DNA of 6,378 nt, taken from assembly GCA_022837205.1 (NCBI GenBank), contig JALHEL010000219.1, positions 1 through 6,378 on the forward strand. Reading direction: 5' to 3'. A program made the translations under genes and the position numbers. Positions 1-5,302 of this stretch are shown piece by piece; position 1 is the stretch's first letter, and each line of letters opens with the position of its first letter. The notes beneath the pieces are model-generated. The model ran no database searches, was not told the DNA's origin, and saw only the letters and a list, made by a program, of their open reading frames with translations. The DNA comes from Leptolinea sp. (GTDB lineage Bacteria > Chloroflexota > Anaerolineae > Anaerolineales > Anaerolineaceae).

Positions 1-270
1 GAATTTCAACAAAACGCACGCAAATTTATGTATTATCAATTCTTTCATACCGCATTGGATTTTTCCGAGTTTTTATTTCCCGATCCCGTATGGAACGGTT
101 ACGTGAAATTAAAAGATTTCAAGCCGGAATCGCTGTTACCGGAAAATAATGAGACGATGCGGGTTATTCAAGATGGAATTTTGCGAGGAAAGCCGTTCGT
201 CTACCCTCATTCGTTTGAAAAAGACCCGCAGCTCATCAATTCATCCGTTCAGATGAAGAACGATAAATAA
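1..270 (+). CDS. C-terminal part of an unrecognised protein (5' end outside window)
   Basis: The reading frame is open from the first base of the window to a TAA at 268-270, giving 89 codons. The ATG at 28 is in frame, but nine codons precede it without a stop and no ribosome binding site is visible before it. The ATG is therefore more likely an internal methionine of a longer protein cut by the window edge. The visible part is rich in aromatic residues near its start (MYYQFFHTALDF, then FLFPDPVWNGY) and ends in a polar, lysine- and asparagine-rich tail. I see no signal peptide, membrane segment or motif that I can name. The stop lies 12 bases before the cytidylyltransferase start, and that gene's ribosome binding site touches the stop codon, so the two are almost certainly one operon. 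A role in the same glycan pathway is likely only from this position. I do not recognise the family. Confidence 0.7.
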   Translation, partial: EFQQNARKFMYYQFFHTALDFSEFLFPDPVWNGYVKLKDFKPESLLPENNETMRVIQDGILRGKPFVYPHSFEKDPQLINSSVQMKNDK

Positions 271-275
271 AGGAG
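270..275 (+). promoter_or_regulatory. Strong Shine-Dalgarno for the cytidylyltransferase
   Basis: AAGGAG ends 7 bases before the ATG at 283, which is near-ideal spacing. It overlaps the last base of the preceding stop codon. It is the clearest ribosome binding site in the window and fixes the start of the downstream gene. Confidence 0.85.
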
Positions 276-282
276 AAAATTT

Positions 283-957
283 ATGAAAATTGTTGCTTTT
301 GTTCCAATGCGACATAATTCGGTCAGGGTCGAAGGAAAGAATTACAGAATGTTAGCCGGGAAGCCGCTTTATCACTATATTATGGAAGCGCTGCTGGCTG
401 TTCCCGAAATCAATGAAGTGGTGGTCGACACTGACAGTCCGGTTGTCATGGAAGGGCTTGCCAAGGATTTCCCGATAGTCAAATCATTGCTGCGTCCCGA
501 AGCGTTACGAGCGGATGATGTCCCGATGAACGAAATTTTAATCTATGATACAAGCCAAGTTCAAGCGGATTATTATCTTCAGACTCACAGCACAAATCCG
601 CTTTTAAAATCCGAAACAATTTCAAAAGGAATTCGATCCTTTTTGGAAAAAACTTATCTATATGATTCCTTATTTTCCGTCACGCGCGTTCAAAAAAGAT
701 TTTGGGATCAGTTAGCGAGGCCGATTAATCATAACGCATCGATCTTACTGCGCACTCAAGACTTACCGCCGATCTATGAAGAGAATTCCTGTATGTATTT
801 GTTTACTCGTGAAATATTGATGCGCAAACGTCACCGGATCGGTGATCGCCCCATGATGTTTGAAATTCCGGCCATCGAAGCGCAGGATATTGATGATGAA
901 ACGGAGTTTAATATCACGGAAATGTTGATGAAGCTGCGACAACAAGGAAAGTTGTAA
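283..957 (+). CDS. Acylneuraminate cytidylyltransferase family protein (CMP-sugar synthetase-like)
   Basis: This 224-residue cytoplasmic protein belongs to the NeuA/KdsB-type nucleotidyltransferases. These transfer CMP from CTP to a 3-deoxy-2-keto sugar acid such as a sialic, legionaminic or Kdo-type acid. The N-terminal nucleotide-binding segment reads VPMRHNSVRVEGKN (residues 7-20), where classical members have a PARGGSK-like loop. The conserved Arg10 and Lys19-Asn20 remain. Further family marks are VVVDTDS (46-52), RPEAL (71-75), QTHSTNPLL (100-108, in the place of the usual LQPTSPL), the EENSCMY segment (166-172) and the acidic DIDDETEF (202-209), which resembles the DID metal and substrate site. 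Length is normal for a single-domain synthetase, with no phosphatase or esterase extension. A strong Shine-Dalgarno supports the start. I recall a subfamily with the same variant loop and an RTQDLPP...YEEN segment. Its sugar is not clear to me, so no gene symbol is given. Family assignment is firm and substrate is open. Confidence 0.92.
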   Translation: MKIVAFVPMRHNSVRVEGKNYRMLAGKPLYHYIMEALLAVPEINEVVVDTDSPVVMEGLAKDFPIVKSLLRPEALRADDVPMNEILIYDTSQVQADYYLQTHSTNPLLKSETISKGIRSFLEKTYLYDSLFSVTRVQKRFWDQLARPINHNASILLRTQDLPPIYEENSCMYLFTREILMRKRHRIGDRPMMFEIPAIEAQDIDDETEFNITEMLMKLRQQGKL

Positions 958-970
958 GTTTTTTTCGGGA

Positions 971-976
971 TATAAT
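971..976 (+). promoter_or_regulatory. Candidate -10 box (TATAAT)
   Basis: A perfect TATAAT lies in the 127-base gap before the dehydrogenase gene, 109 bases upstream of its start. At 17-base spacing the -35 position (948-953) reads AAAGTT, a poor match to TTGACA. The TTGTAA at 952-957 is too close. There is no extended -10 TG. It is a possible internal promoter for the dehydrogenase and downstream genes, supported by the gap size but not by a good -35. Confidence 0.3.
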
Positions 977-1012
977 GACTTTTACTGAAAAACAAAAATG
1001 ATGTTGTGACGG

Positions 1013-1058
1013 TTCTGCCGTATGCATTTTCCACAGACGTTATCGTTCTGTGGCAGAA
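1013..1058 (+). repeat. Foldable inverted repeats in the leader of the dehydrogenase gene
   Basis: Within the 127-base gap 958-1084, TTCTGCC (1013-1019) is complementary to GGCAGAA (1052-1058). Inside this, CCACAG (1031-1036) pairs with CTGTGG (1048-1053), and ACG (1037-1039) pairs with CGT (1044-1046) around a TTAT loop with one bulged T. The two stems share bases 1052-1053, so they compete or stack as one imperfect long hairpin. The structure ends about 10 bases before the Shine-Dalgarno of the next gene and has no T-run after it. It looks more like a leader structure or protein-binding site than a terminator. Complementarity is seen directly and function is inferred. Confidence 0.5.
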
Positions 1059-1066
1059 AATTTCTT

Positions 1067-1072
1067 CAGGAG
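1067..1072 (+). promoter_or_regulatory. Shine-Dalgarno deciding the dehydrogenase start
   Basis: CAGGAG sits 12 bases before the ATG at 1085, a slightly long but usable spacing. No such site precedes the in-frame ATG at 1022, which lies inside the inverted repeat region. This favours 1085 as the real start. Confidence 0.65.
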
Positions 1073-1084
1073 AATAAAAAAATA

Positions 1085-2062
1085 ATGAAACATACAATCA
1101 TTCTATCCGCACCTTATATGATGTCATCAGTGGAAAGATTCCGAAAAGTAATTGAAGGATATTATGGGATCAATATGATCGTTCCGGAAGTAAAACAAAA
1201 ATTAACCGAAGATCAAATTATTTCCTACGCCGGTCAATTTGACGGAACGATCTGCGGGGATGATGTTTACAGCGCCCGCGTGATCGAAGCTTGTGTTCCC
1301 AGGTTGAAAGTGATTTCCAAATGGGGAACGGGCATTGATGCCATCGATAAAGAAGCCGCTACCCGATTGGGAGTCGTCGTCGGAAATACACTCAATGCTT
1401 TTACGATTCCCGTTTCGGAGACAGCGATCGGATATATGCTTTCGTTTTTCCGTGCGATTCCTTTTATGGATGACTCGATGCGGGAAGGAATTTGGAATAA
1501 GCCTTCGACAACCACCCTGTCAGAAAATACAATAGGGATTGTCGGGGTCGGGAATATCGGACAAGCGGTAGTACGCCGTTTAAGAGCATTCGGTTGCCGG
1601 ATCTTGGTAAATGATATCGCCGAAATTAAACCGGATTTTTTGATCGAAAATCGAATCGAGTCGGTTTCATTGCCGGAATTGTTAAGCCGTTCGGATATTG
1701 TCACTATGCATACGGATCTGAATCCGACCAGCTATCATCTGATCAATCGTGAAACATTGGCGATGATGAAACCGACCGCGATTTTGATCAATACCTCACG
1801 GGGCCCGATCGTGGATGAAGCCGCTTTAGCAGAGGCGCTTGAAAACGGGAAATTGGGCGGAGCCGCATTGGATGTTTTTGAAGTGGAACCTTTGCCCGAT
1901 GATTCTCCGTTGCGGAAGTTTAAGAATGTGTTGTTGGCTCCGCATAACTCAAATTACAGTCCGATGGCTTGTGAACGCGTCCATTGGAATACGATTCGCA
2001 ACTGTTTGATTCCTTTGGGTTATGATGTTTCCAAACTGGAAGAACTGAAAAAGACGATCTAA
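1085..2062 (+). CDS. D-2-hydroxyacid dehydrogenase (phosphoglycerate dehydrogenase-like, no ACT domain)
   Basis: This is a 325-residue cytoplasmic NAD(P)-dependent enzyme that interconverts a 2-keto acid and a D-2-hydroxy acid. The start is placed at 1085, because the in-frame extension to 1022 adds 21 residues without family character. The N-terminal catalytic half carries the SKWGTGIDAID segment (78-88). The Rossmann glycine motif GVGNIG is at 154-159, with an acidic residue (Asp177) after the second strand, which suggests NAD rather than NADP. The catalytic triad is present with usual spacing: Arg239 in NTSRGPIVDE, Glu268 in DVFEVEP and His287 in APHNSN. The protein ends shortly after the catalytic domain closes and lacks the ACT regulatory domain of long phosphoglycerate dehydrogenases. 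It may be a serine-pathway enzyme. Its place beside a CMP-sugar synthetase and glycosyltransferases argues instead for making or reducing a keto acid used in a glycan. Family is secure, substrate unknown. Confidence 0.93.
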   Translation: MKHTIILSAPYMMSSVERFRKVIEGYYGINMIVPEVKQKLTEDQIISYAGQFDGTICGDDVYSARVIEACVPRLKVISKWGTGIDAIDKEAATRLGVVVGNTLNAFTIPVSETAIGYMLSFFRAIPFMDDSMREGIWNKPSTTTLSENTIGIVGVGNIGQAVVRRLRAFGCRILVNDIAEIKPDFLIENRIESVSLPELLSRSDIVTMHTDLNPTSYHLINRETLAMMKPTAILINTSRGPIVDEAALAEALENGKLGGAALDVFEVEPLPDDSPLRKFKNVLLAPHNSNYSPMACERVHWNTIRNCLIPLGYDVSKLEELKKTI

Positions 2063-2079
2063 GCAATTTCATTTCCGAT

Positions 2080-2112
2080 ATCGGGGAAAATGATTTACAA
2101 ATTTTCCCCGAT
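2080..2112 (+). terminator. Perfect 12-bp inverted repeat, possible terminator or attenuator
   Basis: ATCGGGGAAAAT (2080-2091) and ATTTTCCCCGAT (2101-2112) are exact reverse complements around a 9-base loop. The GC-rich part lies at the stem base and is followed by TTATT, a short and interrupted T-run. The shape fits an intrinsic terminator 17 bases after the dehydrogenase stop, though the weak tail suggests only partial termination. The right arm ends 14 bases before the next gene's ATG, so the hairpin could also affect translation there. A second palindrome, CCGATATCGG (2075-2084), overlaps the left arm. Confidence 0.6.
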
Positions 2113-2126
2113 TTATTGAGTGAGTT

Positions 2127-2939
2127 ATGTCGACATCAAAAACGAATATGAAAAATTCTGTTCCCGAAAACATATTAGTGAAAGGGAAAGAGCTTTACGA
2201 CGGGATAAAGAGACTCGGTGACATTCCGGAAGCTTATTTCGATCCGGTTCGTCGGGATTCCATGGAACGTTTGAGTCGATTGAAAGACAGCCGTAAAGGG
2301 GAGCGTTGCTTTATCATGGGGAACGGGCCCAGTTTGAAAAATACCGATCTTTCCAAATTGAAGAATGAGTATACTTTTGGTTTAAACCGTATTTATTTGG
2401 CTTTTCCGGAAATGGGCTTTGAAACCACTTATTACCTTTGTGTGAATGATCTGGTTGTCGAACAAACATCCGGCGATATTCAGAAATTAAAGATGCCGCG
2501 TTTTGTCACGACTCGGGCACTGAAATGGCTGAAGCCTGAAGAAAACCTCTTTTTTCTTTATTCGACTTATACCGGCCCGACCTTCGCCACCGATATCCGA
2601 AAAAGGATGTGGGAAGGTGCCACGGTGACTTATATGGCGCTTCAGACGGCTTTTTATCTGGGATTCCGGCAAGTGATTTTGATCGGTGTTGATCACAATT
2701 TCCAAACCAAGGGGAAGCCCAACGAGACGGTTGTTTCCGAAGGAGATGATCCGAATCACTTTAATCCGGGTTATTTTGGGAAAGGCTTCCGCTGGCAATT
2801 ACCGGATTTGGAGACCTCCGAACGTGCCTATACTATGGCGCGTGAAGCCTATCAAAAGGCAGGCCGGGAAATATTGGATGCTACCATCGGCGGAAAATTA
2901 CAGGTTTTTCCAAAAGTCGCTTATGACTCCCTTTTTTAA
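2127..2939 (+). CDS. DUF115 / MptE-like protein, putative glycan-modifying transferase
   Basis: This 270-residue cytoplasmic protein has no membrane segments. After a basic, low-conservation N-terminus of about 58 residues, the core opens with CFIMGNGPSL (61-70), the phosphate-binding glycine/asparagine loop of the DUF115 (6-hydroxymethylpterin pyrophosphokinase MptE-like) family. Then come FGLNRIY (84-90), the helix-strand VILIGVDHNF (183-192), NHFNPGYFGKG (210-220) and a C-terminal ATIGGKLQVFP segment (252-262). The family includes flagellin-glycosylation Maf proteins. The GNGPSL loop, the following Asn (87), the GVD strand and the later His211 resemble the layout of family 42 sialyltransferases such as Campylobacter Cst-II. 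With a CMP-sugar synthetase nearby, a role in transferring the activated acid sugar is possible but inferred. True pterin kinase activity seems unlikely in this setting. The start has only a weak purine-rich site (GAGTGAG, 2118-2124). The GT2 gene follows six bases after the stop. Confidence 0.85.
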   Translation: MSTSKTNMKNSVPENILVKGKELYDGIKRLGDIPEAYFDPVRRDSMERLSRLKDSRKGERCFIMGNGPSLKNTDLSKLKNEYTFGLNRIYLAFPEMGFETTYYLCVNDLVVEQTSGDIQKLKMPRFVTTRALKWLKPEENLFFLYSTYTGPTFATDIRKRMWEGATVTYMALQTAFYLGFRQVILIGVDHNFQTKGKPNETVVSEGDDPNHFNPGYFGKGFRWQLPDLETSERAYTMAREAYQKAGREILDATIGGKLQVFPKVAYDSLF

Positions 2940-2945
2940 AAATCA

Positions 2946-3788
2946 ATGAGCCATCCTCATATTTCTGTTGTGACACCATCCTACAACCAGGCGCCCTTCC
3001 TTGAGAAAACCATTCAATCTGTTTTGACGCAAAAGACACCTGAAATCGAATATTTTGTAATGGATGGGGGATCAACGGACGGAAGTATCGATATTATTCG
3101 AAAATATGAATCCGAAATCGATCATTGGGTATCCGAAAAAGATCGCGGACAGGCCGATGGAATTAATAAGGGCTTTTCATTGGCGGGTGGAGAAATATTT
3201 GGTTGGATAAATTCCGACGATTTTTATCTGAAAGGTGCTTTTGAAAAAGTGCTCGCCTATTTTGATGCTCATCCGGAGGTCGATTTGGTATACGGTGATG
3301 TACTTTCCGTAAATCAAGAGGGAGAACTGATGAATGTGATGCGCTTTGCGGATTATACATTGCGGGATTTAATGGCTTTCCGGATCATCAGTCAACCGGC
3401 GGTTTTCTTTCGCCGCAAAGCTTGGGACGGCGCAGGCGGAATGGATTTACGCTATCATTTTCTTTTGGATCATCATCTTTGGCTTCGAATCGCAGCGAGA
3501 GGGAAAATAGCTTATCTGTCGGAACCGTTGGCGGCGGCCCGTTTTTACCCGGAAGCAAAAAATCGCGCTCATGCCGCGGATTTCGGAGCCGAAGCTTATC
3601 GAATCGCCGATTGGTTGCTGACAGATCCGGAGATGAAACCCTATTCGAAAGGATATCGACGGGTTATTCAAGGCGGAGCCGATTGGCTGAATGCGAATTA
3701 TCTGTCCAACGGGAATCATCCTTGGAAATCTCTCAGGGAAGCACAAAAGCGAATGGATGCTTTTTCCGCTTATCGGGATCTGTTATGA
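2946..3788 (+). CDS. Family 2 glycosyltransferase (GT-A fold)
   Basis: This 280-residue cytoplasmic enzyme transfers a sugar from a nucleotide donor. It is a typical single-domain GT2: SVVTPSYNQ (7-15) opens the first strand, MDGGSTDGS (39-47) is the nucleotide-binding loop, SEKDRGQADGINKG (63-76) is the donor/uracil-side segment, and NSDD (89-92) is the DxD-equivalent metal site. SQPAVFFRR (149-157) and LLDHHLWLR (173-181) hold the acceptor-side and probable catalytic acidic residue (Asp175). The last 70 residues form a helical tail without membrane segments, unlike polyprenyl-phosphate GT2 synthases of the DPMS type that carry C-terminal helices. No Shine-Dalgarno is visible before the ATG, which lies six bases after the previous stop. 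Translation probably relies on coupling. The stop overlaps the start of the next gene (ATGA). Donor and acceptor cannot be told from sequence. Confidence 0.93.
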   Translation: MSHPHISVVTPSYNQAPFLEKTIQSVLTQKTPEIEYFVMDGGSTDGSIDIIRKYESEIDHWVSEKDRGQADGINKGFSLAGGEIFGWINSDDFYLKGAFEKVLAYFDAHPEVDLVYGDVLSVNQEGELMNVMRFADYTLRDLMAFRIISQPAVFFRRKAWDGAGGMDLRYHFLLDHHLWLRIAARGKIAYLSEPLAAARFYPEAKNRAHAADFGAEAYRIADWLLTDPEMKPYSKGYRRVIQGGADWLNANYLSNGNHPWKSLREAQKRMDAFSAYRDLL

Positions 3789-5302
3789 ATCTTCACACGA
3801 TACCTTCCGGAAAGAAATTAACCGGGTGGGCAGAGACAGTGATTGTTTTGATTTTAATGGCGGCAGGATTTGCTGTCAGGTTATATGATCTGACCGATCC
3901 GCCATTGGATTTCTATTCTCCGAGACAGTTACGCTCTGCCATCATCACCCGCTCTTTTTATTACGAAAGTCTGAACAACAGTGATCCGACCGTTGTCGAA
4001 CAAGCCGATAAACTGGCCGATTTGGAACGCTATGAACCGCCGGTGATGGAATGGCTGGTATCCAAAATCGATTTACTGATCGGGAAAGAAGTTTTTTGGA
4101 CGGGTCGCATTTTCAGTGCTTTTTTCTGGGCGTTAGGCGGACTGTTTCTGTATCAGATCTGCCGTCGTTTTGCTTTCTTTTCAGCCGGAATATTTTCGTT
4201 ATTGATTTATTATTTTGTCCCGTTTAGTATTATTGCTTCCCGATCTTTTCAGCCCGATCCTTGGATGTGCTTTTGGGTTTTAGGCACCGCTTGGATGTTG
4301 TGCAACTGGTCTGAGAAAGGGTCATGGTCTTCGGCCTTTTTTTCCGGATTCATCGGGGGAATGGCGTTGTTGGTAAAGATTTATGCGGGCTTTTTTGTCG
4401 CGTTTATGTTATTGGGGATCTTCTGCGCAAGTGTTAACCGCCAAAATCGAAGACAAAGGATATTTCAAACCCTTTTGATCGGCGCAGTCATGTTGATTCC
4501 CTCGGCAGTTTACTATTTGATATTCAATCCTTCCCGTTCGGGAGATTTCTTTTCATTTTGGATTGTTTCTCTTTCCGGACTGATTCGGACCTCAAATTTT
4601 TATGCGGATTGGATTGCGATGGTGAAAGGGCTGATCGGATTGGTCCTGCCGCTCTTTGGGTTGTGGGGAGTCCTTTTCATCCGAAATCGTCAGGTAAAAG
4701 GGTTAATGATCGGTTGGTGGTTGGGATACATTTTTTACGGATTATTTGTCCCTTATCAGATCACGACTCATGAATACTATAGCCTGATTTTGATCCCATT
4801 GACAGCGATTTCCGTATGTCCGGTTTCGGATACGATTTTTGAAAAAACTCGGCAAAGTGGAAAGATTGCCTTCGTTTGTTCGCTCTTTTTGATCATAGTG
4901 GCAGCCGGTTACGGCGCCTATTCGGCATGCGGATATTTACGAGGGACGAATTATGTTTTGGAACCGGCGAGTTGGAGAAAGGTCGGGGAAGCGATCCCGC
5001 AAAATGAGCCGTTTATCGCTCTTACCGGAGACTATGGGATGCGACTGATTTATTACGGCTGGCGGCAACCGTCCCTTACTTGGCCGGATGCAAAGGATGA
5101 TACGCTGTTTCAATTGGCTGGGACGCCTCAAGCGGATTTTGATACTTACTTTGATTCCCAGACGAAAGGCATGAATTATTTTGTGGTGACAGCGCTGGGA
5201 GAGCTGGATAATCAGCCGGATCTAAAAAAAAGATTGGAATCCTTTCCTGTCTATGCCGCCGGGAATGGATATATTATCTATGATTTGAGAAATAAACCTT
5301 GA
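3785..5302 (+). CDS. GT-C membrane glycosyltransferase, ArnT/PMT (GT39/GT83)-like, copy 1
   Basis: This 505-residue multi-pass membrane protein probably moves a sugar from a polyprenyl-phosphate carrier to a glycan, lipid or protein on the outer face of the membrane. A hydrophobic segment (about 17-35) leads into the first outer loop with DPPLDFYSPRQLRSAIITR (38-56). This loop is where GT-C enzymes keep their catalytic acid, here Asp38 or Asp42. Next come YEPPVMEW (83-90), ASRSFQPDP (151-159) and THEYY (328-332), conserved in the next gene too. I count about ten or eleven membrane segments up to residue 380, then a soluble C-terminal region (about 390-505). The start is the ATG at 3785, overlapping the GT2 stop by four bases. 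The frame is open further upstream to 3422, but that stretch only shadows the GT2 gene and has no membrane-protein character. Donor and acceptor are unknown. Confidence 0.9.
   Translation: MNLHTIPSGKKLTGWAETVIVLILMAAGFAVRLYDLTDPPLDFYSPRQLRSAIITRSFYYESLNNSDPTVVEQADKLADLERYEPPVMEWLVSKIDLLIGKEVFWTGRIFSAFFWALGGLFLYQICRRFAFFSAGIFSLLIYYFVPFSIIASRSFQPDPWMCFWVLGTAWMLCNWSEKGSWSSAFFSGFIGGMALLVKIYAGFFVAFMLLGIFCASVNRQNRRQRIFQTLLIGAVMLIPSAVYYLIFNPSRSGDFFSFWIVSLSGLIRTSNFYADWIAMVKGLIGLVLPLFGLWGVLFIRNRQVKGLMIGWWLGYIFYGLFVPYQITTHEYYSLILIPLTAISVCPVSDTIFEKTRQSGKIAFVCSLFLIIVAAGYGAYSACGYLRGTNYVLEPASWRKVGEAIPQNEPFIALTGDYGMRLIYYGWRQPSLTWPDAKDDTLFQLAGTPQADFDTYFDSQTKGMNYFVVTALGELDNQPDLKKRLESFPVYAAGNGYIIYDLRNKP

Noticed and set aside
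939..965. Terminator-like ACAAC/GTTGT stem followed by seven Ts at the end of the cytidylyltransferase gene
   Set aside because: The stem is only 5 bp, AT-rich, overlaps the coding end and is separated from the T-run by AAG. It is too weak to call.
1022..1084. Earlier ATG for the dehydrogenase adding 21 residues
   Set aside because: The extension lies in the inverted repeat region, has no ribosome binding site before it, and adds residues before the usual first strand of the family.
1267..1704. 145-codon minus-strand open frame inside the dehydrogenase gene
   Set aside because: It is antisense to a clearly conserved coding region, with no recognisable motif and no ribosome binding site. It is a codon-usage shadow.
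2915..2937. AGTC/GACT stem followed by CCC and six Ts at the end of the DUF115 gene
   Set aside because: A 4-bp stem is not convincing, and the next gene starts six bases later and likely depends on read-through.
3422..3784. In-frame upstream extension of the first GT-C gene by 121 codons
   Set aside because: It lies wholly inside the GT2 gene in another frame, is Arg/Ser-rich without family features, and the ATG at 3785 with an ATGA overlap gives the normal GT-C N-terminus.
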